A stretch of 23,978 nucleotides of DNA from Tissierella_B sp964485455 (lineage in GTDB: Bacteria; Bacillota; Clostridia; Tissierellales; Tissierellaceae). Both the position numbers and the translations under genes were made by a program. The stretch's first letter is position 1, and each line of letters opens with the position of its first letter. The notes beneath the pieces were generated by a model that worked only from the letters and a program-made list of their open reading frames with translations, had not been told where the DNA came from and did no database searches. The stretch lies in the NCBI GenBank assembly GCA_964485455.1, contig CAZAJU010000026.1, positions 1 to 23,978 of the forward strand, in the 5' to 3' direction. This document shows positions 1 to 7,628 of this stretch, one piece after another.

Positions 1-191
1 TTATCGATAAGCCGCCTTCTGCAGGGCTATGGAAAGGTCAGACAGATGAAGGGGAATTAGGGATAACTTATCAAGAGATCGACAATTTCATTGAGGGAAA
101 AACTGTGAGCGATAGCGTCAAAACAAAAATTGAAGAGCTAATCAAAAAAAGTGATCACAAGAGAAACATGCCAAAGATACCAGATTTCTAA
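1..191 (+). CDS. nadE: NH3-dependent NAD+ synthetase, C-terminal end (partial)
   Basis: This is the 3' end of a gene entering from the left edge; codons run from base 3 to a TAA at 189-191, giving 62 residues. The fragment contains the motif KPPSAGLWKGQTDEGELG followed by TYQEID, which is the conserved C-terminal signature of NAD+ synthetases (the region that closes over ATP and deamido-NAD), and ends with HKR...P.IPDF, the usual family tail. The enzyme amidates deamido-NAD+ with ammonia in the last step of NAD biosynthesis in the cytoplasm. It is probably a housekeeping gene that marks the left border of the glycan locus. Its stop codon overlaps the stop codon of the opposing DUF354 gene by 4 bp. 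Confidence 0.9.
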   Translation, partial: IDKPPSAGLWKGQTDEGELGITYQEIDNFIEGKTVSDSVKTKIEELIKKSDHKRNMPKIPDF

Positions 192-1225
192 TCATTTAAT
201 CGTTCTTCAAAGAATTCAATCATAAATGAAGTGACATCTATTTTTTCTTTTAGCAATCTCTCTCTTTTCTGTTTCCATTCTGCAAGTTTACCATTTTCAA
301 TCAATTGAGTTATGTGGAGCATGCCCAAACTTACATCTTTATATGAATAGAGTAATCCATGCTTTTTTTCTAATTCTTCAAAATTTCCCATAGTTCCCAG
401 AAGGGGCGATATGTAAAAACTTGGAACCCCTAGAATTGCGGATTCAGAAGCCATAGTTGCCCCTTCCCCGAAGTAAAGAGAAGAATGTGCCATTAAAGTA
501 TGAATTTTAGCAGGGTGCGCCTTTATTGTATATTCTTCGAACGTCTTATTCTCATATTCAGAACTTAAGAAAACTCTTCCTTCATCTTTTAGTAAGTCAA
601 TTATTTTTTTCATATCATCTTTAGATATTCCGTTATATCCAACGTCATGGCTTGCCTGCCAAGAAACAGACCTTAAAATAAAATATTTCTCATTCTTCTT
701 AATATCCAATTCCTTTAAAAATCCCTTTTCCTCTTTAAACCATTTAGGATGTAGATATGCCAGCTCATGGTAGCCATCGTATCGCACCTGTTTATCCCCC
801 AAATCCTTTAAGAAACATGACGGTGTTAAAACAAATGTAGAAAACGGCACCGACAGTTTGTTTATAAGTGATGCGTGCTCAGTATCTGTGAAAAGAACTG
901 ACTTTGATCCTAAAAGCTTTGAAACTTGAGCTATGTAAGGATTTCCAATACCAGTTAAGACGTCCGGCTTAAATTTTCTAGAGATTTTTAATAGTTTTAG
1001 ATCATTAGAGGCTAAACCTAAAGCTTTGTTAAATAGACCTTTCTTATTTACGCCCAGATCTATAAACTCAAACCCATAGTAATTAAGTAATTCAAAGGCG
1101 CTTTCTTTTCTTCTTGCGGTGATTAAGAATTCATGGCCTCTTTTTTCCATTTCCCAGATGAAATTCTTAAAGAAATGAACATGTGCCGGATGGCCTATAT
1201 CAATTAGGATCTTAGTCAAAATCAT
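188..1225 (-). CDS. DUF354 family protein, GT-B-like
   Basis: The N-terminus DIGHPAHVHFFKN (residues 9-21) and the later GEGATMASESAILGVPSF (253-270) match the DUF354 family (PF04007), which is frequent in archaeal and bacterial polysaccharide loci and shares the fold of GT-B enzymes and UDP-GlcNAc 2-epimerases. The exact reaction is not established for the family; a role in nucleotide-sugar or glycan metabolism is inferred from fold and context. The length of about 345 aa is normal. Start: the ATG at 1225 sits only 2 nt from a GGAG (complement of 1228-1231). A TTG two codons later (1219) would have an 8-nt spacing and give MTKILIDIGHPAHV, closer to the usual family N-terminus, so the TTG may be the true start. 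The gene is transcribed alone, divergently from the AsnB-like gene. Confidence 0.85.
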   Translation of the reverse strand: MILTKILIDIGHPAHVHFFKNFIWEMEKRGHEFLITARRKESAFELLNYYGFEFIDLGVNKKGLFNKALGLASNDLKLLKISRKFKPDVLTGIGNPYIAQVSKLLGSKSVLFTDTEHASLINKLSVPFSTFVLTPSCFLKDLGDKQVRYDGYHELAYLHPKWFKEEKGFLKELDIKKNEKYFILRSVSWQASHDVGYNGISKDDMKKIIDLLKDEGRVFLSSEYENKTFEEYTIKAHPAKIHTLMAHSSLYFGEGATMASESAILGVPSFYISPLLGTMGNFEELEKKHGLLYSYKDVSLGMLHITQLIENGKLAEWKQKRERLLKEKIDVTSFMIEFFEERLND

Positions 1226-1250
1226 TTCTCCTATTAACTTTATTTATGGA

Positions 1251-1266
1251 TTTTATAAATAAAATT
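1251..1266 (-). promoter_or_regulatory. Putative TATA box for the DUF354 gene
   Basis: On the minus strand this reads AATTTTATTTATAAAA, an A/T-only block centred about 31 bp before the annotated ATG at 1225. That is the distance expected for an archaeal TATA box serving a transcript with a very short leader that still contains the GGAG at 1228-1231. The assignment is by position and composition only. Confidence 0.45.
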
Positions 1267-1303
1267 ATCCTTAGTCTTATGTTACTCTCCTCAATGGATA
1301 TTC

Positions 1304-1312
1304 TTTTAAATT
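1304..1312 (+). promoter_or_regulatory. Putative TATA box for block A operon
   Basis: TTTTAAATT lies about 30 bp before the ATG at 1340 and no Shine-Dalgarno sequence precedes that ATG. This fits an archaeal promoter producing a leaderless or nearly leaderless mRNA for the first gene of the 1340-7628 operon. Confidence 0.45.
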
Positions 1313-1339
1313 TCATTTATATTACTATCTTGATTTCTA

Positions 1340-3214
1340 ATGTGTGGCATCGCTGGATTTTTCGGATTTGATGATAAAGAGCTAATAAAGAAGATGCTTG
1401 ATTCTATTTATCATAGGGGCCCAGATGATTTTGGGGTCTTTACCGATAAGGATGTTTCTATCGGGAATCGAAGACTTTCTATTATAGATGTTTCAGGCGG
1501 CCATCAGCCGATGCATAACGAAGATGAAACAGTCTTTGTTGTTTTCAATGGTGCAATCTATAACTTTCCTGAGCTTAAAGATGAGCTTGAAAAAAAAGGA
1601 CACAGATTTTATTCAAACTGTGACACAGAAGTTTTGGTCCATCTTTATGAAGAGTATGGTGAAGATTTTCCAAAAAAACTACTTGGGATGTTTTCATTTG
1701 CTATCTGGGATACAGTCAAAAAGAAGGCTGTGCTTTCAATTGACCCAGCTGGCAAGAAACCCTTACATTACTTTTTTGATAATGGCATGCTCCTATTTGC
1801 ATCTGAGATTAAATCTCTCTTAAATTATACTAAATTAAAAGTTGAGCTTGACGGCGTTTCCCTCAATTACCTCTTAAATCTCCAGTTTATTCCTTACGAG
1901 CGGACACTTTTCAAAAATGTGAAGAAGCTTCTGCCAGGCCACACACTAATTTTTCAAAATGGGAATATTTCTATCAAAAGGCACTGGAAGCTTGAAGTGA
2001 TAGAAGACGAAAAGCCAATTGATTACTATGTGAAGCAGATTAGAGAAATATTTACCGATGCTGTTAGAAGAAGACTCACAATGTCAGATGTTCCTGTTGG
2101 GATATTCCTTTCAGGCGGTATTGACTCAAGTTCGGTAGTTGGTGTGGCCTCACAGTTTCAAAAGATAAAAACTTACACTGTTGGATTTGGGGAGCCCACA
2201 GATGAGCTAGAATCTGCAAGGGTCGTTAGCGACTACTTTGAAACTGAGCACCGTGAGATAATGGTTGAAAATGATCTTTTGAAAGTGATGCCTGAGGCGG
2301 TATACCACTCCGAGCAGCCATCTATAGGGATGCTACAGAGCTATCTTGTATCTAAGGCGGCTAGAAAGCATGCCAAGGTAATTCTTTCTGGGATGGGGGG
2401 AGATGAGCTCTTTGCAGGTTATACTAGAGACCTTTACATGGAGAAAAATCTAAGATATGGAAAGTTTCTGCCGAAGTTTGTTTCCTCTAAAGGGCTATTC
2501 AATTATATAAATGGCATCCCGTTTAAGGCTGGACTTAATTATCACGAGTTTTTTAGAAGGGTAAACGCTGTATCTCAGCTTAAGGATGTCACACGATACT
2601 ATCTTCTTCTTAGGGGTGCTCTTAATATTACTGATGAAACTAAAGGAAATTTCTATAAAGGAAAAATGCTAGAAAGTACAGAAGATCTTGAAAAGCTCTT
2701 CTCACCTTACTTTTCAAATAATCTTAATATTATAAATCAGAAGCTCTATGCCGAGTTTGAAACTAAATTACCCTATCATCTCCTCCATATTGAGGATAGG
2801 ATGACTATGGCAAATTCATTGGAGTCTAGAGCACCGTTACTTGACAAAAGACTTATTGAGCTAGCATTTTCAATGCCTAGAGAGTATAAATTACAAGGCG
2901 GAACCACAAAATATGCTTTGAGGCTCGCCATGAAAGACACCCTCCCTAAAGAGGTCTTTACAAAGCCGAAGTGGGGATTTGCCGTAAATCCTTATTACCA
3001 GTTTAGAAAAGATTTGAAGGAGTATGCTGAAGGTATTATAGATGAGAAGATACTGGATCAAATCGGGATAAATAAGGAAATTATTTCTAAAATACTAACT
3101 TCAAAGCCAAATCCAAAACTTAGATGGTATTATAACTACCTATGGAACATCGTCATGTTAATATTGTGGTTTAGAATCTTTATTGAAAAAGAGAATCCAA
3201 ATACTATATCTTAG
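1340..3214 (+). CDS. Divergent AsnB-family glutamine amidotransferase
   Basis: This 624-aa protein has the two-domain layout of class II glutamine-dependent asparagine synthetases: an N-terminal Ntn glutaminase with nucleophile Cys2 (MCGIAGFFG) and RGPDD at 26-30, then a synthetase domain with the PP-loop SGGIDSSS at 258-265. Two positions that are Glu in canonical AsnB are changed. NGEIYN is NGAIYN here (Ala72), and SGEGxDE is SGMGGDE here (Met352). DPAGKKPLHY at 135-144 also departs from the usual DRxGxKPLYY. Cys2, Arg45 and Asp95 are kept. By analogy with WbpS-type proteins of O-antigen loci it may amidate a sugar uronic acid rather than aspartate; this is inferred. It is the first gene of an operon with a GT4 gene, a sugar 6-dehydrogenase, a methyltransferase and an epimerase. 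No SD precedes the ATG, so leaderless translation is likely. Confidence 0.85.
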   Translation: MCGIAGFFGFDDKELIKKMLDSIYHRGPDDFGVFTDKDVSIGNRRLSIIDVSGGHQPMHNEDETVFVVFNGAIYNFPELKDELEKKGHRFYSNCDTEVLVHLYEEYGEDFPKKLLGMFSFAIWDTVKKKAVLSIDPAGKKPLHYFFDNGMLLFASEIKSLLNYTKLKVELDGVSLNYLLNLQFIPYERTLFKNVKKLLPGHTLIFQNGNISIKRHWKLEVIEDEKPIDYYVKQIREIFTDAVRRRLTMSDVPVGIFLSGGIDSSSVVGVASQFQKIKTYTVGFGEPTDELESARVVSDYFETEHREIMVENDLLKVMPEAVYHSEQPSIGMLQSYLVSKAARKHAKVILSGMGGDELFAGYTRDLYMEKNLRYGKFLPKFVSSKGLFNYINGIPFKAGLNYHEFFRRVNAVSQLKDVTRYYLLLRGALNITDETKGNFYKGKMLESTEDLEKLFSPYFSNNLNIINQKLYAEFETKLPYHLLHIEDRMTMANSLESRAPLLDKRLIELAFSMPREYKLQGGTTKYALRLAMKDTLPKEVFTKPKWGFAVNPYYQFRKDLKEYAEGIIDEKILDQIGINKEIISKILTSKPNPKLRWYYNYLWNIVMLILWFRIFIEKENPNTIS

Positions 3215-3251
3215 TTAAAGATAAAAACAGTTTTCTCTTAATTTAATCCAA

Positions 3252-3256
3252 GTGAT
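3252..3256 (+). promoter_or_regulatory. GTGAT ribosome-binding site preceding a TTG start
   Basis: GTGAT matches the core of the archaeal anti-SD complement (GGAGGTGAT). It is followed by 3 nt and then TTG at 3260, supporting TTG as the start of the GT4 gene. The same arrangement precedes the epimerase gene at 6672. Confidence 0.5.
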
Positions 3257-3259
3257 TAT

Positions 3260-4306
3260 TTGAATATTCTAATCTTTGGGAAGATGAGCGACTTAAAGCT
3301 TTCAATGAAGCTAGAGCCAATTTATGCAATCCCTTCCATCAAAAACATTATTATTCTACGTGGTGGAAAGGGGCCAAAGATAAGAAAAGTTATCTACGCA
3401 GATATACTCAATACCAAGATTTTAAGGGATTTTTTTAGATTTTTTAAGGGAATAGTGCTTGGCAGAAAATACAAGGCCAAGCTTGTAATAAGTTATTATC
3501 TAGTTCCACACGGGATAATAGGATATTATGTTTCTAGAGTTATTGGCGCTAAATGTTGTATTTCTATAATTGGAGATTTATTGTATCATCTAAATGCTTC
3601 TTTTATGGGGAGATTCTATCTTAAGATTCTAAAAAATTCAGATTTTATCACTGTAACGGGGGAAAAGAGCAAAAGAATCCTAGTCGAAAATGGGGTTAGT
3701 GAAGAGAGAATATTTATTCTCCCAAATGTAATCAATATGAATGAGTATGGTCCGGATAGCTCTTTTAAGAAGGAATATGATATCGCATTTATTGGGAGAT
3801 TGACATATGTCAAAAGGCTTGATATTTTCTTTAAAGTAATTTCTGAAGTTGTAAAAGAGATTCCAAAACTTAAAGTTGCGATAATAGGTGATGGAGAAGA
3901 TATTGATAGGTCTAAATCGTTAGTTAAAGAACTTAATCTAGAGAACAATGTTGAGTTTCTTGGATTTAGAGACGATATTAAAGTACTTTTAAATAAAACA
4001 AAAGTTTTATTGCTCACTTCAGAATCAGAGGGCATGCCTTCAGTAATTATTGAAGCCATGGCATGCGGAGTGCCTGTTGTATCGAGTGATGTTGGGGATA
4101 TAGGAGATATAATTGAAGACGGCCTAAATGGCTTTTTAGTTGAGAAATTCAATGAGATTCTTAGTTATAAATTCAAAATAATAAAGATTCTAACGGACAA
4201 GAAAGTTTATAAGAAAATGAAAGAAGAATCATTAAAAGTAAGAAATATTCATTCTGTTGAGAATGCAAGCAAAATATGGGAACAGATATTTTCAAAGGTG
4301 GCTTGA
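3260..4306 (+). CDS. Glycosyltransferase, GT4 family
   Basis: The 348-aa protein has a GT-B fold layout. The C-terminal half carries IAFIGRLTYVKR (175-186) opening the nucleotide-sugar domain, a Gly-rich IIGDGED (208-214), and the EX7E-type motif ESEGMPSVIIEAMACG with Glu257 and Glu265, typical of retaining GT4 enzymes. It presumably transfers a sugar from a nucleotide donor to a lipid-linked glycan on the cytoplasmic face of the membrane; donor and acceptor cannot be read from the sequence. Translation appears to start at TTG 3260 with a GTGAT site just upstream and 45 bp after the AsnB-like gene. Its TGA shares one base with the ATG of the following dehydrogenase gene (TGATG), indicating translational coupling. 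Confidence 0.88.
   Translation: MNILIFGKMSDLKLSMKLEPIYAIPSIKNIIILRGGKGPKIRKVIYADILNTKILRDFFRFFKGIVLGRKYKAKLVISYYLVPHGIIGYYVSRVIGAKCCISIIGDLLYHLNASFMGRFYLKILKNSDFITVTGEKSKRILVENGVSEERIFILPNVINMNEYGPDSSFKKEYDIAFIGRLTYVKRLDIFFKVISEVVKEIPKLKVAIIGDGEDIDRSKSLVKELNLENNVEFLGFRDDIKVLLNKTKVLLLTSESEGMPSVIIEAMACGVPVVSSDVGDIGDIIEDGLNGFLVEKFNEILSYKFKIIKILTDKKVYKKMKEESLKVRNIHSVENASKIWEQIFSKVA
4294..4300 (+). promoter_or_regulatory. Shine-Dalgarno site fixing the dehydrogenase start
   Basis: AAAGGTG lies 5 nt before the ATG at 4306 and inside the end of the preceding gene. It favours ATG 4306 over an in-frame ATG at 4276, which would make the two genes overlap by 31 bp and add 10 residues ahead of the conserved Rossmann domain. 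Confidence 0.7.
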
Positions 4307-5643
4307 TGCTAAAGGATAAAATCAAGAATAAAGATGCTACACTCTGTATTATTGGCCTTGGATATGTTGGCCTTCCAACGGCTATTTTTTTCGCCGAGAA
4401 AGGATTTAATGTCATCGGTGTTGACAAGAAAAAGGGAGTAGTTGAAAAAGTTAACAAGGGGATCTCCCACCTCGGTGAGCTTGGACTTGATGAGAGGTTA
4501 AAAAAAGTTGTTTCTTTAAAAAAATTATATGCTACTTCTGATACAAAGGACGCCGTTTCAAGAAGTGATGTTGCCATTTTAATCGTGCCAACCCCCATTA
4601 CAAAAGACAAGGAACCTGATCTATCTTATGTTGAGTCTGCTGGGGAAGAAGTAAAGGAAGGATTAAAGAGAGGTCAGCTTATTATTTTAGAATCAACTGT
4701 TTATCCAGGAGTTACTGAGGAAGTCTTGCAGCCAATTTTAGAGTCAACTGGGCTAAAAGCAGGAGTTGACTTTGGTCTTGCATATTGCCCCGAACGATAT
4801 AATCCAGGTGACTCTGACCACACAATTGAGAATGTAAAAAGGATTGTTGGCGGGATTAATGATGATTGGGGAGAGATTACAAAAGATCTTTATGCCCATG
4901 TAATCAAAGCTGGTGTTACCAAAGTAAGAGACATCAAGACGGCAGAAGCTGCTAAGGTAATTGAGAATATTCAGAGAGATCTAAACATTGCACTCATGAA
5001 TGAGTTATCTCTGATTTTTGAGAGGATGGGAATTGACATCATGGATGTCATAAAAGCTGCAAGCACAAAGTGGAACTTTAACGTTTACTATCCAGGTGCA
5101 GGCGTTGGTGGTCACTGTTTGCCTGTTGATCCATACTACCTTGTTGCAAAGGCAAGAGGATTGGGATACCATTCAAAAGTTATTACTGCGGGAAGAGCAA
5201 TTAATGATCAGATGCCACATCACATATTTGGATTGTTGAGGGACAGTCTAAATGACATGGAAAAGCCTGTGAAGAACTCCAAGATTGTGGTATTGGGATT
5301 TTCCTATAAAGAGAATGTTGGCGATGCGAGAGAAACACCGGTAGAACATCTTGTCCAAGAACTATTAAAATCGAAGGCAGATGTTACTGTTGTCGATCCA
5401 TTTGTTGAAGATGATTTCATTAAATCATTCGGTGTTAAAGTCGAGCACGACACATATACTGCTCTAAACAATGCTGATGCACTTGTTCTTATGACTTCTC
5501 ACCAGGTATTCAAAGATCTTGATTTATCAAAAGTGAGGAAAATAATGAAACTTCCTATAATAATTGATGGTAGAAGAATTTATGATAAAGAAAAGGCAGA
5601 AAAATTAGGTTTTACTTACAAGGGTGTTGGTGCTGGCTATTAA
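4306..5643 (+). CDS. UDP-N-acetylhexosamine 6-dehydrogenase (WecC/TviB/WbpO type)
   Basis: This 445-aa enzyme belongs to the UDP-glucose/GDP-mannose dehydrogenase family, which oxidises the sugar C6 to a carboxylate with two NAD+. Visible parts are the N-terminal Rossmann motif IIGLGYVGLP (15-24), STVYPGVTEE (130-139), the central ENIQRDLNIALMNEL (220-234), the catalytic GVGGHCLPVDPYYL with nucleophile Cys271, and the C-terminal domain with LGFSYKENVGDARETP. The central segment followed by TKWNF resembles the UDP-GlcNAc/GalNAc dehydrogenases TviB and WbpO more than plain UDP-glucose dehydrogenase, so a UDP-HexNAcA product is likely. UDP-ManNAc as substrate (WecC) cannot be excluded. The start is set by AAAGGTG at 4294-4300. 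The gene is translationally coupled to the upstream GT4 gene. Confidence 0.9.
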   Translation: MLKDKIKNKDATLCIIGLGYVGLPTAIFFAEKGFNVIGVDKKKGVVEKVNKGISHLGELGLDERLKKVVSLKKLYATSDTKDAVSRSDVAILIVPTPITKDKEPDLSYVESAGEEVKEGLKRGQLIILESTVYPGVTEEVLQPILESTGLKAGVDFGLAYCPERYNPGDSDHTIENVKRIVGGINDDWGEITKDLYAHVIKAGVTKVRDIKTAEAAKVIENIQRDLNIALMNELSLIFERMGIDIMDVIKAASTKWNFNVYYPGAGVGGHCLPVDPYYLVAKARGLGYHSKVITAGRAINDQMPHHIFGLLRDSLNDMEKPVKNSKIVVLGFSYKENVGDARETPVEHLVQELLKSKADVTVVDPFVEDDFIKSFGVKVEHDTYTALNNADALVLMTSHQVFKDLDLSKVRKIMKLPIIIDGRRIYDKEKAEKLGFTYKGVGAGY

Positions 5644-5659
5644 GTAATTAGGTGTATAA

Positions 5660-6667
5660 ATGAAAAGAGAACATCTCAAATACCTTGCTTGCCCTTCTTG
5701 TAAGAACGATCTTTTTATTGATGTAATTGAGAAAGAAACTAACAATCTAATAGAAAAGGGTTCTTTAAGCTGTTCTATATGCAATAAATCTTATGAGATT
5801 ATCAATTATATCCCAAGATTTGTCCCATTAAAGAATTATGCTGAAGGATTTGGTTTAGAATGGAAACTCCATGCCCATACCCAATACGATAGTTATACAG
5901 GAGTCAATATTTCTGAAAAGAGATTTTTTGAAGAAACAAAATGGCCGAGAGCCATGTCTGGCCAAATGATACTTGAAGTGGGTAGTGGAGGAGGCAGATT
6001 TACAGAACAAGCAGCTTCAACTGGGGCCATAATTGTTTCAATTGATTATAGTCAGGCCGTAGATTCAAATTACAAATTTAATGGACAAAAAGATAATGTT
6101 ATTATTGCCCAAGGAGATATTTATAATCTTCCAGTTAAATATGGCTATTTTGATAAAGTTTTATGTATAGGGGTAATCCAACATACGCCGAATCCAAAAA
6201 AGAGTTTTATGGAGCTTCCTAAATACTTAAAATCCGGGGGAAGTGTAGTAGTAGATATTTACGCTAATAAAGGTATTCGAAAATTATTCAATACCAAATA
6301 TTGGATTAGACCAATCACAAAAAGAATGAATCCTGACAAGCTTTATACTAGATGTAAGAATTATGTTGAATTCATGTGGCCCATATCTAAATTCATTAAT
6401 AAAATACCATATATTGGGAAGAATATTAATTGGGCGCTTCTAATTGCAGATTATCGAGGTAGATACAATCTTTCAGAGAATTTGCTAAAAGAATGGGCAG
6501 TTCTTGATACCTTTGATATGTTGTCGCCAGCACATGATAATCCAGAAACTATTGATAATGTCAAAAAATGGTTTAATGAAGCTAATTTAGCGGATATTGA
6601 AGTCAACTATGGATACAACGGAATTGAAGGAAGAGCTAAAAAATATAAACTAAATAGTAATAAGTGA
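5660..6667 (+). CDS. Zinc-ribbon class I SAM methyltransferase
   Basis: The 335-aa protein starts with a Trm112-like zinc ribbon, CPSC at 11-14 and CSIC at 38-41, followed by a Rossmann methyltransferase domain with motif I ILEVGSGGG (104-112), an acidic motif II end IDY (128-130), and CIGVIQHTPNP further on. Proteins of this architecture in glycan loci are thought to methylate sugar hydroxyls or sugar-linked groups; the substrate here is unknown. The C-terminal third has no motif I recognise. An SD, TAGGTG, ends 5 nt before the ATG. The gene follows the dehydrogenase by 16 bp, and its TGA overlaps the GTGAT site used by the epimerase gene, so it is an internal member of the operon. Confidence 0.82.
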   Translation: MKREHLKYLACPSCKNDLFIDVIEKETNNLIEKGSLSCSICNKSYEIINYIPRFVPLKNYAEGFGLEWKLHAHTQYDSYTGVNISEKRFFEETKWPRAMSGQMILEVGSGGGRFTEQAASTGAIIVSIDYSQAVDSNYKFNGQKDNVIIAQGDIYNLPVKYGYFDKVLCIGVIQHTPNPKKSFMELPKYLKSGGSVVVDIYANKGIRKLFNTKYWIRPITKRMNPDKLYTRCKNYVEFMWPISKFINKIPYIGKNINWALLIADYRGRYNLSENLLKEWAVLDTFDMLSPAHDNPETIDNVKKWFNEANLADIEVNYGYNGIEGRAKKYKLNSNK

Positions 6668-6668
6668 T
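6664..6668 (+). promoter_or_regulatory. GTGAT ribosome-binding site overlapping a stop codon
   Basis: GTGAT contains the TGA stop of the methyltransferase gene (6665-6667) and lies 3 nt before TTG 6672. No in-frame ATG or GTG exists between it and the GGSGFIG motif, which supports the TTG start. Confidence 0.5.
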
Positions 6669-6671
6669 ATA

Positions 6672-7628
6672 TTGATTAATGGAAAGAAAATTTTAATCAC
6701 TGGTGGATCTGGGTTTATAGGTTCAAATTTGACCCATAGTCTATACAAAGACAATGAGATTATAGTAATCGATGATCTGTCGACAGGCTATTTTGAAAAT
6801 ATATTCGAGTTAGTCGAAAAAAAACTTATTACTTTTATTAAAGGATCTATTTCTGACTTAAAGCTCTTACAAGAAAATTTTTTGGATGTTGATTATGTGC
6901 TTCATCAGGGAGCCATTCCAAGCGTTCCAAGAAGTATAAAAAATCCGATATTATCTAACAAGGCAAACATTGATGGTACTTTGAATGTACTAGTTGCGGC
7001 AAGAGATTGTAATGTCGAGAAAGTAATTTTTGCATCTTCTTCTTCAGTCTATGGTGACACACCAACTCTTCCCAAAATAGAAACTATGTGTCCTTCACCA
7101 CTTTCACCTTACGCCGTCACAAAGCTATGCGGTGAGCATTATTGTAGAATATTTTATGAAGCTTATGGACTAAGGACAACTTCATTACGATACTTCAATG
7201 TATATGGCCCAAGACAGAACCCAAAATCAGAGTATGCTGCCGTTGTACCAAAGTTCATTTCCTCTACCATTAGGGGAAATCCCATTGAAATCTATGGTGA
7301 TGGCGAGCAGACAAGAGATTTTACATTTGTAGAAGATGTCGTTAATGCAAATTTACTATCATGCGTATCCAAAAAATCTGATGGAAAGATCTTGAATATT
7401 GCTGGAGGAAAAAGAATTTCCATAAATGAATTAGCTTTGAAAATAATGAAAATACTTGGAAAAGAAGTTGAAATTATTTATAGAGAACGAAGAGAAGGAG
7501 ATGTAAAAGATTCATTGGCAGATATTTCTTTGGCAAAAAATCTTATTGATTACGCGCCTAGCTATTCTTTTGATAAGGGATTAGATAAGACAATAGAATA
7601 TTTCAAAAAGACTAATTTTGAGTTATAA
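6672..7628 (+). CDS. NAD-dependent nucleotide-sugar 4-epimerase (WbpP/TviC-like)
   Basis: The 318-aa extended short-chain dehydrogenase has the NAD-binding GGSGFIGSN (11-19), the Ser-rich catalytic segment ASSSSVYGD (121-129), SPYAVTK with the Tyr147/Lys151 pair, RYFNVYGPRQ, and IYGDGEQTRDF. The run ASSSSVYGD...LPK...PLSPYAVTK and the following AAVVPKF resemble WbpP/TviC/Gne C4-epimerases of UDP-GlcNAc and UDP-GlcNAcA. Coupled with the 6-dehydrogenase two genes upstream, a route to a UDP-GalNAcA-type donor is inferred. A UDP-glucose 4-epimerase activity is the main alternative. Translation begins at TTG with a GTGAT site overlapping the previous stop. The gene ends the operon and overlaps the convergent asnB by 17 bp. 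Confidence 0.87.
   Translation: MINGKKILITGGSGFIGSNLTHSLYKDNEIIVIDDLSTGYFENIFELVEKKLITFIKGSISDLKLLQENFLDVDYVLHQGAIPSVPRSIKNPILSNKANIDGTLNVLVAARDCNVEKVIFASSSSVYGDTPTLPKIETMCPSPLSPYAVTKLCGEHYCRIFYEAYGLRTTSLRYFNVYGPRQNPKSEYAAVVPKFISSTIRGNPIEIYGDGEQTRDFTFVEDVVNANLLSCVSKKSDGKILNIAGGKRISINELALKIMKILGKEVEIIYRERREGDVKDSLADISLAKNLIDYAPSYSFDKGLDKTIEYFKKTNFEL

Noticed and set aside
3616..4152. Long antisense frame opposite the GT4 gene at 3260-4306
   Set aside because: Its product is Ser/Thr/Leu-rich without domain signatures, as expected from the reverse of an A/T-rich coding gene, while the plus-strand gene has clear GT4 motifs.
4276..4305. Ten-residue N-terminal extension of the 6-dehydrogenase
   Set aside because: The AAAGGTG site and TGATG coupling at 4294-4308 favour ATG 4306, and the extra residues overlap the end of the GT4 gene in another frame.
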